Origin: Tenrec ecaudatus
Taxonomy: Eukaryota > Chordata > Mammalia > Afrosoricida > Tenrecidae
DNA: 64,000 nucleotides
Assembly (NCBI RefSeq): GCF_050624435.1
Contig: NC_134530.1
Location: forward strand, 147,104,721 to 147,168,720
Reading direction: 5' to 3'
The number at the start of each line of letters is the position of its first letter. Position 1 is the stretch's first letter. The position numbers and the translations under genes are program-made. The notes beneath the pieces are model-generated. The model saw nothing but the letters and a program-made list of their open reading frames with translations, was not told the origin of the DNA and did no database searches. This document shows, one piece after another, positions 1-11,884 of this stretch.

Positions 1-2270
1 ATTTATTTTCTAATCTTGCCCGAAGTGATCTCTATTTTGAGGGTCAGTTCTCTCCACCCCCACCCAAACCCAACATTAGCTTGACTGACAGTGGCCCCCG
101 CCCCAGCCCAGCTCCAAGAGGCCCTGACTAACTCTGCTTACATGGCAGGGCAGTGCCTCTGCACTGCAGAACTTTCCGTTACAGGATTTTGCAAATTTTA
201 TGAGAATTTTCAGTCTTGCTGGTTTCTAGCTCCCCGTTTTCCCTCTAGCTAAAATCAAGATCTTTCATCCAGCTCCGATCTCGGGGGGACTTTTTCTCAG
301 CACTTGGGACAGGATTAAATAACAGGCACACGTGAACACGCCAGCACCAAACTCTGCTATTTCCCAGCTCTTCCTCCAGCAATGAAGCCTGAAATGGAAA
401 ACTACTGCACAGTGAAGCTGCAGCGAGAAGAGGAAGAGGGATAGACAAGTGTCTGCCCGGCTCCTTCTGGGCGAGAGGTGAGGAAGTTTACTCAGGAAAC
501 AAGGGCAAATTAAATGTATGTATCAAATGGAAGTCTTCCCTGGGAGAAGTGTGGAAGGCTCACGGACTATCAGCCAGGGATCCATAGTTGTGGACAACGG
601 GGAATCCAGAGAGGCACAGAGGATGTATTCTCCAGAGAGGCACAGAGGATGAGAAGGGGGTTGGCTGCAAAGAGCATTCTTTTCTTCATCTAGTTGACGT
701 GATCATTAACTCTACCAATTATGGCAATATAAAGAAATCATTAAAATGTAATTATTACAGCTGTAGAAGTTTATAGCTGCATAACTACATCAAAAGGCCA
801 TCTTTGTAGGTTTTTATGTGCTCCATAAACCTGAATAAATTTCAGCAAAGAAAAAACAGACTACTCAATGTGGATCAAGAGCAAAATCAAAACTTCTGTC
901 CTAGTCTGTGGAGATGGCAGTAGTCAAAGGACTGTGTCACTTCCTGCCCCTGAGCAGCTCCATGTGCCACTTAGGGTCTTCTCTGTCCCAGGCATCGGTC
1001 CCCCATGACCTATCTTTGATCAAATGGATCCAAAGGAAAGAAATGAAAGCCAAATCAGCAGGTATTAAAAAAAGGATCACAATCACATAGATTTATATAA
1101 TTTCTTACAGTCCTCGTGTTCAGCAACCCTCTAGGTAGATAGATCACCATTATTGTTGTCACTTCATAAATGTCAGTTCCAGAATAAAGGGATTTCTAGA
1201 TAATCTGTCTAATACGACATGGTGCTGTCTGTCTGCTCTCTGCAACAACCCCCCTCCACCCCAGCCTCTCTCTGCACTTCACCCTGCTCTGACTTCTAGG
1301 GGCTCATTCATAGCCGCCTTGGCCCTCGGGCTTTCCCTTGGGTTGGACCCTGGGAGGCACTGTCAAGAAAACAGAAGATGAAAGAAAACATTGGGATTCT
1401 ATACCTCTCTGTTGGGTCATGGTTTGGCAATGGCTTGGCAAATGCACCATCGCTAGCCAATGCTCCTAGTAGGTGGCCCTCTCCTCCTGACAGTCATGGG
1501 CCTCTCCAAGTTCTTAGGGCTGGTCCCCCCTTTGCCCCCTGCAGTCCTAGGCTGGTATCAGCTCTCTGTATTGTTAACCCTGGGGTGTCTCAACACTGCT
1601 TCTTGGTTCCTTGTGTCCCCAGACTGACTCTTCTTTAAGCCTTCCTCACGGCCCCCTTTTGAATGTGCCATCTGATATCTACCAGGACCCAGACTGAGAC
1701 AGATGACTAATGAGCTCTGGGACCCAAACTAGAACCCAGATCATCAAAACCTTAGGAGTCCAGGCCTCAATTATCTGGAAAATTGAATTTGCTACAGATG
1801 CAGACATGCTCATTGTCATTAGCAACAAAGCTTTAAAGTCCATAGTGCATTTGGCACTGTGCTGGGCCACTTTCAGAAAGGACAAGCATGTCAGCCCTAG
1901 CTTCCGGGAACTCTCAAGCTAGGTCAAGCACTCTGGTATAAAACACTGCGAGCAGCACAAGAGGGAGACTTCCCAAACCAGCACCTGGCTACACAGGGAA
2001 GGAGAGGGCATCCTGTGGGGTAGGAGTAAGTGCATCTGGAGACTGAGGATGAACATCTGGAAAAGCAGATGGGGTATCTCCAAACCAGGTGATGAGGGAC
2101 AATATGTCAGGAAATCCAAGTTGCAAGTGATCCCAACACATTTCTATTTGGCTTTGACATAGATGATTAGACCATGCCTTGTTGTTTTGTTTGGGGATTT
2201 CTACAGTAGCTTTGTCTACCTAATTAATTTTCATTAGCCTAATTGTGAAGGGATTTAGTATCCCTGGAGT
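1..2270. other. Unassigned sequence, no gene seen
   Basis: I see no recognisable exon, RNA gene or young repeat in these 2.3 kb. The open frames are short (under about 90 residues), lack recognisable domains and overlap on both strands. Diverged ancient repeats cannot be excluded by eye. Confidence 0.55.
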
Positions 2271-2287
2271 TCACACACACACACACC
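2271..2287. repeat. Short (CA)n microsatellite
   Basis: An uninterrupted run of about eight CA units lies in otherwise unassigned sequence. It is too short to say more than that it could be polymorphic. Confidence 0.75.
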
Positions 2288-3024
2288 ACTGCTGTCTGGC
2301 AGGTAGAAAAAGAGTGACTTGGCCTCCAATGTTCCAGGAAGTTGGCTAAAGAGCAGATTGCCTATAAATAGCCCATCACAGGGAACCACCCACTGGCATG
2401 GCTCTCTGTGAGATCAGAGCTCCTGGATCTGCACTTGTGGAATGGGGTTCGAGTTCTCAAGACAGAGGCAGTCTTTGCGGACCCACAGTACCTCCACACT
2501 CCTGCCTCCTGAGACCCCAAATGACTCGCTGCCATCCTCTTAATGAATTATAGAGTGGACAGCAGTTAAAAAACAAATGGATGTGATTGGAAATCAGAAT
2601 GCCTCCTTTCAAATTCATCCGAGCTAAGTCTTCCCAGAGAGGACCCTGAGCTCAACTGCATTTCAGTGTTCTGTGCTTTAAGATGGGGGAAATGATTCTC
2701 ATGTCAAGAGTTAAAGTAAGATGATGTGCTTGGCCCATAGAGCATTCTGAATGAATACAGGTGAAATCAAATCATGAATAAGCAAATACTTTCTAAATGT
2801 TAAATTCTACAGATTAGTATTGAAATGGCAAAGGTTTTGCTACCTGTGTGTTTACCATAGTAACAAAACTGAAAAGGGGGAGGGAAAAAAATCAGCATTA
2901 TCATAAACTTTTAGAGTTAGAACTAGTCTTGTCTAGTTTAGTGACACGGTTTAATGAATTCCAGTCCTTGTCATTTCAGAGTGTTCTGGTTTTATTAAAC
3001 AATAATGACAGCTGATAATACTTC
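2288..3024. other. Unassigned sequence, no gene seen
   Basis: AT-rich non-coding sequence. A TATAAATA string occurs near 2363, but no initiator context, first exon or other promoter evidence accompanies it, so I do not call a promoter. Confidence 0.5.
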
Positions 3025-3215
3025 TGTGAGAGTACTATGGTATCTACCAGACATTATTGTAAACAATTTACATAGATCAGGTCGGTTGATCCTTGCAAAA
3101 TAGGTGCTATAATTCTCCCCATTTTCCAGGTGCAGAGGCTGAAACGCAGGGAGGTGAGATGATGAGCCCGCAGTCAAGGTGAGATTTCTGTTTGGCTCTG
3201 GCTCCAGGGCCGTGC
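3025..3215 (+). repeat. MIR-like ancient SINE
   Basis: The order of short blocks matches a mammalian MIR-type repeat: a 'lowest count of occurrences near tail' style block reading TATCTACCAGACATTATTGT, then TAAACAATTTACATAGATC, then TTCTCCCCATTTTCCAGGTG, followed by a purine-rich AGGCTGAAACGCAGGGAGG block. It is well diverged, as expected for a pre-placental element. The assignment is from pattern memory; a RepeatMasker run would settle the subfamily. Confidence 0.55.
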
Positions 3216-3424
3216 TCTCCATCTCCCTCATAGATTGCTGAGGGGCAAGGTAAAGGTAGATGTGCCAGAAAGAAGGGGTGCGTGGCCCACATCGGGTGGA
3301 GAGTCTTTCAGGCTGGGCTACCCAGCGCAGGCTTTGTGGAAAACGCAACCTTTGAACTAAGTCTGAGGGGGATGGGTGAGGAGGTGAAGAATTCTGCACA
3401 GAGAGGAAATGGGAAATGTGCCAC

Positions 3425-3510
3425 TCTCACTGCCATCAAGTCGATGCCCACTCACCGCGGCCCTCTAGGACAGGATAGAACTCACCCGTGAGTTTCCAAG
3501 ATCACGACAC
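3425..3510 (-). mobile_element. AfroSINE, 3' half (split by family A insertion)
   Basis: Reads ACTGCCATCAAGTCGATGCC followed by the 'aggacaggatagaactcacc' block and GAGTTTCCAAG. This is the 3' half of an AfroSINE lying on the minus strand (its tRNA-derived promoter head is on the other side). The element breaks off at about 3510 and resumes near 5435, so the family A copy between them inserted into it. Confidence 0.75.
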
Positions 3511-5434
3511 TTTTCTTTTTATTTATTAAAACTGTTTATTGGGGGCTCTTACAGCTCTTATCACAATCCATCCATCCATCCATTGTGTCAAACACATTTG
3601 TGCATATGTTGTCATCATCATTTCCAAAACATTTTCTTTCTACTCAAGCCCTTGGAATCAGCTCCTCATTTTCCTCCCTCCCCCATGCTCCCTCATGAAC
3701 CTTGATAAATTATAAATTATTGTTTTCATATCTGTTATCGACCACTGTTCCCCTTCACCCGCTATTCTGTTGTTTGTCCCCCTGGGAGGGGGTTCTATGT
3801 TGATCCTTGTGACGAATAGCCCTTTTCTCCCCCTACCTTCCCTTAATCCTCCTGGTATCTCTATTCTCATTGTTGATCCTGAGGGGGTTATCTATCCAGG
3901 ATTCCCTGTGTTGCAGGCTCTTATCTGTAGCAGTGTTCATGTTCTATTCTAGTCATATTTGTAAAGTAGAATTGAAGTCATGATAGTGGGGGGCAGGAAG
4001 CATTAAAGAACTAGAGAAAAGTTGTATGTTTCATCGGTGTTATGCTGCACCCTGACTGGCTCATTTCTTCCTTGTGACCCTTCTGTGAGGGGATGTCCAA
4101 TTTTCTACAGATGGGTTTTGGGTCTCCACTCCTCGTCCCCCACCGCCCCCCATTCACACTGGTATGATTTTGTTCTGGGTCTTAGATGCTTAATACCTGG
4201 TCCTATTGATACCGTGTGATCACACAGACTTGTGTGCTTTTTCCATGTGGGCTTTTTTGCTTCTGAGCTAGATGGCCGCTTGTTTACCTTCAAGCCTTTA
4301 AGACCCCAGACACTATATCTTTTGATAGCTGGGCACCATCAGCTTTCTTCACCACATTTGCTTAAGCACCCATTTTGTCTTCAGTGATTGTGTCGGGAAG
4401 GTGAGCATCACAGAATGCCAGATTATTAGAACAAAGTGTTCTTGCATTGAGGGAGTACTTGAGTTGAGGCCCAATGTCCATTTTCTACCTTCATACTTAA
4501 CATATGAATATAAGTGCATAGATGTATCTCCCTATTGTTGTATATAAATATATTTACCTATGCACATGCCTGTATTTAGACCTCTGTAAATGTCCTTTGT
4601 CTTCTGGTTCTTTCTTCTTTCCTTTTACTTCCCTCGTTTCCCACTATCATGCTCGGCCTTCATTCGGGTTTCAGTAATTCCTCGCTTTTACATTGCCCTT
4701 GATTAGGCCCCACTAGGCATCCTACACCCTTCTCTCTGTTGATTTCAGTTCACTTGTTGCTCCCTTGTCCCACCCCCATTCCTTTCTCCCACTTCCCCTT
4801 CTCCCATATTCCCCCAGAACCCATCAGTCCTGTTGTTTTCTTCTCCAAATTGTTTATCCTGCCTATCTTATCTAGAGAGACATGCAGAGACATTAATAAG
4901 TGCAAAAAACAAACAAAACAACACAGGAAGATAAAACTAACACAAATAAACAAACAAAAACAAAATAACAACAACAAGAAAGCCAATGAGAAAAAAGAAA
5001 AGTCTATGAGTAGTCCCATGTCTGTTTTTTGACCTTTAGAAGTGTTTTTCAGTCAGGTTTGGTGAAGTGCTACTCTGTCTCCAAAGTCTATTTTTAGTAT
5101 TCCCCGGGGACTTCATTGCTTTGTTCCCCTTGCTGCTCTGTTGCATGCCCTCAGTGTTTTGCCCCAGTGTGATGGGGTCAGATTGGGAACAATTCCTGCA
5201 CTGTGCTTCCCATGTTGTCCCCCACAGCACTATGGGTCAGTGAGGGACACCGTGTCTCATGGTGGGACCAGCCTATGGTCCTCTCTGTGCATTGCCTGCT
5301 ATGAGCAGGAATATCATCTTTATGGCTTGGTGGACCAGGATATGTTCCACTCATCTCTCCTTCCTTCTTCATTTCTCCTGTGTACTCTGATCAGATGCAC
5401 CCCTCTTCCCAAGCTGTAGCTTCAGTGCTGTCCT
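3511..5434 (-). mobile_element. Family A retroposon, copy 1 (1.9 kb)
   Basis: The plus strand opens with a T-rich tract and TTTATTGGGGGCTCTTACAG, the reverse complement of the family's AATAAA-type 3' end, so the element runs leftwards. It extends far in the 5' direction, through the 'ccagacactatatcttttga' module (about 4305) and an A-rich AACAAAACAACAC-type block near 4910, to about 5430. Only copy 12 reaches further. It interrupts an AfroSINE. A possible degenerate duplication flanks it: AGATCACGAC on the left against AGACTGTAAC on the right. No sense open frame of note is present. Confidence 0.8.
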
Positions 5435-5560
5435 CTAGACTGTAACTCTTTATGGGAGTAGCAAGCCCCATCTTTCTCCCAAGGAGCAGCTGGCGGTTTT
5501 GAACTGCTGACCTTGTAGTTAGAAGTCCAACATATAACCTTTATGCCTCCAGGGCTCCTG
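5435..5560 (-). mobile_element. AfroSINE, 5' half (continuation of 3425-3510)
   Basis: Contains AGACTGTAACTCTTTATGGG, AAGGAGCAGCTGGCGG, the B-box-like GAACTGCTGACCTTG and the terminal CCAGGGCTCCT of an AfroSINE head read from the opposite strand. Joined to 3425-3510 it gives one near full-length SINE. Confidence 0.8.
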
Positions 5561-6570
5561 ACATGCAAAAAGGACCTGGGGATCAAAGGGATAGAGGTGT
5601 GATGTTCCAGGGTGTGTAAAAAGAATAGCATGTGGTGTCCTGAAGAGGTGTGTTGGAGACCAGGGATAAAGTGCAGAAGTTGGATTGAAATGAGAGCTAT
5701 ACTAAATGGGTTGGATTTTGCTCCCCCTGAAAGAAATGGGGGGCCCATGAAAGTATTTGAGAGGGTTCAACAGGATCAGAATGGTGTCTGAGTAAGAGTT
5801 AATGAGGCAGTCGTGTGCAGGATGGCATGAGGGGCAAGAGACTTGCAGGCAGGGAGCCACACGTCCCACCCATCTCTTAGATGGCTGTGCACCCACAGAG
5901 ATAAATAAAGACTTGTTGACTGACTGACAGACTGGCTGATTGACAGACTGCCTCCAAACCACAGGCCTACTCCCCCAGAGATCCCCCCCCTTCATAATTT
6001 AACCAGCATGGAGGCTCTGCATATTCGGGGGGACAGAGCTCGGATGCAAAATGATCAGAAAAAGCCAGAATCCTGCATTTATAAACTGAGAAGGGCTGAA
6101 AACAAGGAGACACCCCCCAAAAAACAATCCCTCCAAGGAAAAAAGCCAACGGAAAGAGGAATAGCCCCGGTGAACTAAGCATAACCTCAACTCCTTTTCT
6201 TGTCTTGCTTGTTTTTTTCCTTTCTCTTATTCCTCAGTCATGAAGGGAAATGCATGGCAGCTGTGCTAAAACTGATGGTTTTATTTCCTCGTGTGAGGGT
6301 GTCGGGGAATGTGGCTATAATCTTTTATTAGACGTTAATAATTTAGAAAAAGGAGATGCATTCCCCAGTCAAATCTAATCTCATACAAATAAATACTTTG
6401 CAGGGGAACACGAGCGTCACATTCATCCTGGGGCGAAGAGATGATTATCAAGCCTGCCCCAGGTGCCAGCAGCCAGCAGTCAGGCCATTCACTCTGGTTA
6501 GTGACAATTACGTCATAGTCAGTCCCTCAGTTCCAAAGTTCCAACTTGAAGACAGCTCATAGCTGCCTCT
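5561..6570. other. Unassigned sequence, no gene seen
   Basis: About 1 kb without a recognisable gene. A small run of GACTGACTGACAGACTGGC-type tetranucleotide units sits near 5920-5950. Open frames on both strands are short and mutually overlapping. Confidence 0.5.
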
Positions 6571-6571
6571 T

Positions 6572-6718
6572 AAACCCACTACTGCCCAGCGATTCTGACT
6601 CATAGGGCCCCTGTAATATTTATGGAAACAAACTGCCTCATCTTTCTCTCTTATTGCAGCTGGTAGGCTTGAACTGCCAACCTTCCTAACCCCACTCTGC
6701 TCCCAGGACTCCTATCTG
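6572..6718 (-). mobile_element. AfroSINE (diverged)
   Basis: Shows the 'gattctgactcatagggccc' block, a degraded 'taatatttatggaaacaaactgc' block and GGTAGGCTTGAACTGCCAAC before an AGGACTCCT terminus. Divergence is greater than in neighbouring copies, so this is one of the older AfroSINEs here. Confidence 0.65.
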
Positions 6719-6889
6719 TTCCTTAATGTTATATAAATTTACCTGCACTGAAATATCAGAATCCACTTGATGGCAGCAGGTTTAAAACAATTGAGCTAAC
6801 TCCTGCTGCAAAATTCTTCATCAAAATCACCTTCCTTTGTTACCTATACAGGTTGTAAAGCCTTGAAATGTTCTTCCCCTGAAATTAAG

Positions 6890-7078
6890 CCTAAATAACA
6901 TCCATATGAATCATAATGACCCTATAGAACAGACTAGACTTGCCCTTTTTGGTTTCCAAGACTATAAATCTTTATGGGAGTAGAAAGCCTTATCCTCTCC
7001 CACAGAGCTGCTGGTGAGTTTGAACTGCTGACTTTAAGGTTAGCAGCCCAATGGGTTACCCACTATGCCACCATGATT
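6890..7078 (-). mobile_element. AfroSINE
   Basis: Contains ATAATGACCCTATAGAACAG, TTCCAAGACTATAAATCTTT, TATGGGAGTAGAAAGCC, TTTGAACTGCTGACTT and TTACCCACTATGCCACCATG in the order expected for an AfroSINE on the minus strand. Confidence 0.85.
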
Positions 7079-7794
7079 ATGGGTTGGAATTGACCCTATG
7101 GCTGTGAGTTTACATTTGTTTGCAACTTACCTACACAGTCCATTGAAAGACCCACACGGGAAGGGAACGTCTGCATAGCCCAGGGACTGCCTGTACTTTC
7201 TTTAGATCGGTTTCCAGCCAGCTGTTAGACAGGTGTCTCTGGGCTCTCTCTCTGTACTGTCTCTATGGGTCCGTAAGGGGGTGTGTTCGCTGTGAGTGAT
7301 TGAGTATGGTCCCTGATGGCAATAGGTGAGGAATGCTCTGGATGGATTGCTTGATGTTGCCCAGCAGGCTAATGTCCAGGGTGATCCCTAGAGGCCCCTA
7401 GCATTTAATGTTCGAGGAAAGGCAAAGCCTTCGCTCAAGGGTGCAGAAGCAACTTTCCCTTCATGCTCACAAGCAGAGGCCTCTGTGCGAGCAGGGTGCT
7501 CTTGGTCGTGGGCTTTACAAGGTAGATGTTTTCTTCTCCTGTGGTTTGCACTGACATTTGGGTGAGTCAGCCGTTTGCAGGCCTGCACTTATTGGCAGCC
7601 TCGAGATGGCTCTTAGGCTGCTGCCGAGCGTTGGTCAAAATGCGTTTAAATGCCTGTACATCAGAGTCGGCGACTAAAAAGCTGCCTTCTCCCTCTGCCA
7701 AAGAAAATGAGTGTTAAAGAATTATCAACACAGATGCTGGTGACAAGATAACCAAGAGGGAAATTTGATAGCTATTTAAAAAAATGTGGTTTTT
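7079..7794. other. Unassigned sequence, no gene seen
   Basis: No exon, RNA gene or recognised repeat is visible. The small open frames (for example near 7526-7717) have no recognisable domain. Confidence 0.5.
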
Positions 7795-8110
7795 GTTGTT
7801 GTTGTTGTTGTTGTTAGTAGCCATCAAACTGGCCCCAATTCACGGAGACCCCTTCAGGACAGAACAAAACACTGCTCAGTCTTCTGCCGTCCCCACAAGA
7901 AGGACTGTCAGGATGGTTAATTTTCAGAAGCAGCTTGCCAGACCTTTCTTCCTAGCCTATCTACATCTAGAAGCACCACTGACGATTGGCTCTGCTAAAA
8001 CCCGTTCAGCAGCTTAGCAATGCATGAGCCTCCCCTGGCCGACAAGTGGCTGCCTAGGACATGCTTTGGCCAGGTCTCCCCCACTGAAGACAAGCCTTCT
8101 GGCTGACTGC
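7795..8110 (-). mobile_element. tRNA-Gly-headed SINE with RTE-type tail
   Basis: The plus strand starts with a (GTT)n run, the reverse complement of the CAACAAC-type tail shared by RTE LINEs and the SINEs they mobilise. The 'gagaccccttcaggacagaac', CAGAAGCAGCTTGCCAGACC and CTTTCTTCCTAGCCTATCT blocks follow. The same block order occurs at 61885-62190 and 54490-54785, and part of it at 19050-19232. The tRNA-like head here (about 8040-8110) is badly decayed. Confidence 0.65.
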
Positions 8111-9430
8111 GCTCCTAGACTGAAGAACATGCCCACACTATATCCTGTCGCTGTAAAGAAATAGTCACAGTGTGGCATTTGCCCACTCAGCCTTGACTCT
8201 GCCTCACTATTCGAATGGAGATTGACTTTTATTGGCTTTCCTGCTCCCCTCCTAATGCCAGCTTCCCCACACCCCCAGAGGAAAGCAATTCTCCCTCAGC
8301 AGGCTAGCCCCCTGGGCAAAGCTTCAAGAATCTCAGACAGCTACTACTCCCCCTACAATATACTCCAAGTGGGGGTGGCCCAGCGGAGCTCTGGTAAGCC
8401 AGCTCTGCAGGAAAAAGAAGCCTAATCTACAGTGTTTGCTCATCATATAAATACTCCCCTTTCCATGGCCAGTTTCAAGCCACGAGCAACTTAACAACCA
8501 TCTTGTCATGCTCCTGGGCATTTAGCAATTCACCGTGTAAGCCGACTTCAGCCCACTTCTGCCAGGCACCCTGCCCGACACTGCCCCCGAGGGCCTCCTG
8601 GACCAAACAGATGGTGGGATGCTTTCACCTACTCACAATCTCACGGGCTCCATGCTCAGCCCCAGGAGCTTGTGGCACAGTCAGAACCCAATATGCTCCT
8701 TAATCAACAGCTTGTTCCCCAAGTGTCACTTGCCATAAATATAGGCTTTTAACCTGTCTCCTTGGCAGCTACCTCTGGGAGAAGGGACAGGGAATTCATC
8801 ATAAATTTCAGAGCTGGTAGATTTCAAGGGAGCAGGAGAGACTCTTAGTCCTAAGCCATCGTGGAGGGCACATCTCCCCGCATCTCCCAAAGCACCGCCC
8901 CTTCCCCAAGGAAGGGGATGATTAGCCAGCCTTGACAACAGCATCTGCCCTTGACCTGGCTGTGCTGAGCCTCGGTGGGGGGAGTGGAGCCTGGAGGCTA
9001 CTTCAGAAAGTGTATGAGGGACAGTAAGGGAGTACCTGCCGCAGAGGGGCAGAGATTGGAGTTCTGTTTGGGTTCAGAGTTGGAGCCCCATCAACGGTTA
9101 TTAAGGGAGTCACAGGGAATAGTTTGTGAGCATAAAAGGGGCTGGAGGGAGGACACCATCAAGACACAGAAACGCGGAGATGGAAACTGAGACCGGGCCC
9201 GTGACGAGAATGAAGGAGGAGGGAGACTCGACACAGATGGACAGAGCTGGCAGGGAACGAGCGTCTGCTAAAACAAAGAGCCTCCAGTGGGCTTCTGTCC
9301 TGACTGATTCCCAACCCTGGAGTGTAGGTCAAGCCCCAGGCCACTGATGCTCCCCTAGCCTCTTCATCCGCCCACCATTCCGGTCTGCATCTCACTTGAC
9401 AACGCAGCCTCCCTTTTGTTCAAGTGCGTG
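8111..9430. other. Unassigned sequence, no gene seen
   Basis: 1.3 kb of relatively GC-balanced sequence with no recognised gene or repeat. Overlapping open frames of 60-78 residues on both strands show no domain, no splice-bounded exon pattern and no common frame. Confidence 0.5.
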
Positions 9431-9431
9431 C

Positions 9432-9602
9432 CAAACAAGCCCACTGCCATTGAGTCGATGCCAACTCCTCACAATCCTATACAGGGCTTCTGAGGCTGCA
9501 AGCCTTTGCCGGAACAGACAGCCTCAAGTTTCTTCCAAAGATTGGGGGGCGGGTTTGAATCGCCAGCCTTTCACTTAGCTGGCAGCATCACTGCGGCTCC
9601 TT
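9432..9602 (-). mobile_element. AfroSINE
   Basis: Starts CCCACTGCCATTGAGTCGAT, passes through 'ctatacagggcttctgaggc' and GGAACAGACAGCC, and ends with GTTTGAATCGCCAGCC and a CTGCGGCTCCTT terminus. This is the subtype with the AACAGACAGCC middle rather than the GGGAGTAGAAAGCC middle. Confidence 0.8.
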
Positions 9603-10830
9603 AGATGCTTCAAAGTAGGACAGGGGGAGACTCACATTTGACTCTGTACATTTATTTGGAAATATTTAGCTGGAAAGATTCTTTTCCCTGCTCTGCAGCT
9701 TTTTCCTCGCCCAAACTTATTTCAGCCCTTATCTCACCCAGAAGACACCGCTGACCAACTTTACCTGGTGGGAAGCACTTGATTTCTCTCCTGGTCCCTC
9801 GGCACTTCGGGGCTCAACTTGGGTAGCTCTTGGTCCTGTGGGTCGGATAACAGTGCCACAACTACACCCCTTCTTGCACCTTTATCTCTTCCAAGAGATG
9901 TACAAAGAAAAGAACCGGCTGGATGGCTTTTAGTGTCCCTGCAGCTCTGACATTCATCAACTCTAAGTGATGACAGCCAGGCAGGAAAAGACGAACTGAT
10001 CAAAGAATGTACCAGTTAGAAAAGGCCAGATGGATGCTGTGGTCCAATGAGGATGACTGATGGCGACAGGATGGCCATGACTTCTAGTTGTCCAATGTCT
10101 ATTCTTCCCCTCCTGGCTAGTAACAACTGGCCACCCAGAATCAAAGTCCTTTGACCTTGACCAAATTGCGGTCTACCTGACATAAAGGGACATGATGCTT
10201 AGCACCAGGAACCTTCCTTAGAAGACAGCTAGCGCCCATCCTTGACTCCTTTTTCTTTGGCGTCCTCACTTCTGCTGCCTGGAATGTAGACATGAGAGCT
10301 GAAGCCCCGACCTCCAGACTAGTTCATTTGGAGGAGGTCAGTGATGAGCTTGAGCTAGAAGGAGCCTGGCTTTCTGGGGACTTCATAGAGCAGGGTTTCT
10401 CTCCCAGTCCCAGCCCGTAGCCCTTGTGACTTTCCCTGAATGAAAAATAAATGTCAATGTTTATGTCAGAGTTCTTTGGGGTCTCTCTGGCTTGTAACTG
10501 AACCTAGTCCTATGTGAGACAGGGCTTCAAGGTGGAAGAGGAGTCCCCAAGAGGTCCAGCCAGTCAGAGGGTAGAACATGACTGGTGGAAGTGACACACC
10601 ATGGGCGGCAGAGGGAGCATTAACAAGCGCCACCCTGTCCTAGTGCCATCTGCCAGCTCCTCCACCAGAGCCAGCCTCAGACAGCGGAGGGCAATTTTCA
10701 AAACCCATCTTTGAAACCTGCCTCCAGGAAACCTTCCTTCCCAGTTTTGACTCCCAACCCCACCAAGATCTCCTTCCTCCAAGTCCTAGAACATTCGGTA
10801 TTCTTTACTTGGCACTTGCCACGATGCCTG
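9603..10830. other. Unassigned sequence, no gene seen
   Basis: No gene or clear repeat recognised over 1.2 kb. An AATAAA string occurs near 10447 without any accompanying A-tail or exon, so it is not called as a polyadenylation site. Confidence 0.5.
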
Positions 10831-11884
10831 TTTTGTTGTTGTTTGTTTGTTTTTTAATCATTTTATTGGGGGCTCATACAGCTCATACACACACACACAC
10901 ACACACACATCAATTGAATAAAGCACATTTGTACATTCGTTACCCTCATCATTCTCAAAACATTTGCTCTCCACGTAAGCCCAAGCATCAGCTCTTCATT
11001 TTTCACCTTCCTCCCTGATCCCCATTCCCTCATGAACCATTGATAATTTATAAATTATTATTTTGTCATATCTTGCACTCTCCAACATCTCCCTACACCC
11101 ACTTTTCTGTTGTCTGTCCCCCACGGAGGAGGTTATATGTAGATCCCTGTAATCAGTTCCCCTTTTCTACCCCACCCTCCCTCCACCTTCCTGGTATTGC
11201 CACTCTCACCACAGGTCCTGAAGGGATCATCCATCCTAGATTCCCTGTGTTTCCAGTTCCTATCCTGTACCAGTATATATCCTCTGGTCTAGCCAGATTT
11301 GTAAGGTAGAATTGGGATCATGATAGTGGGGGTGGAGGAAGCATTTAGGAACTAGAGGAGAGTTGTATGTTTAATCATTGCTACACTGCACCCTGACTGG
11401 CTCATCTCCTCCCTGTGATCCTTCCATAAGGGGATGTCCAGTTGCCTACAGATGGGCTTTGGGTTCCCACTCCACACTCCCCCTCATTCACAATGATATG
11501 ATTTTTTGTTCTTTTATGACTGATACCTGATCCTATCAACACCTCATGATCACACAGGCTTGTGTGCTTCTTCCATGTAGGCTTTGTTGCTTCCGAGCTA
11601 GATGGCCACTTGTTTACCTTCAAGCCTTTAAGACCCCAGATGCTGTATCTTTTGATAGCTGGGCACCATCAGCTTTCTTCACCACATTTGCTTATGCACC
11701 CATTTGGCTTCAGCGATCGTATTGGGTAGGTGAGCACACAATGATATGACTTTTTGTTCTTTGATGCCTGATATCTGATGCCTTCAGCACCTTGTAATCA
11801 CACAGGCTGGTGTGCTTCTTCTATGTGGGCTTTGTTGCTCCCGAGCTAGTTCACCTTCAAGCCTTGAAGACCCCAGATGCTATT
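10831..11884 (-). mobile_element. Family A retroposon, copy 2, with a second partial module
   Basis: The 3' end lies at the left: T-rich tract, then TCATTTTATTGGGGGCTCAT and a (CA)n interruption at 10886-10908. Proceeding right are the family blocks CCCCATTCCCTCATGAACC, the stop-poor 'cccttttctaccccaccc' block and AGGTAGAATTGGGATCATGA (about 11306). A 'catcagctttcttcaccaca' module follows and is repeated: after GGTGAGCACACAATGATATG (about 11728) the module restarts and is cut at about 11884. Confidence 0.85.

Noticed and set aside
2361-2372. TATA-box-like CCTATAAATAGC
   Set aside because: No initiator, first exon or CpG context; such strings are common in AT-rich intergenic DNA.
4739-5032. 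A-rich AACAAAACAAAAAC tract as a CRISPR-like or tandem array
   Set aside because: It is the irregular A-rich internal block of family A, seen again near 41110, with no regular repeat-spacer pattern.
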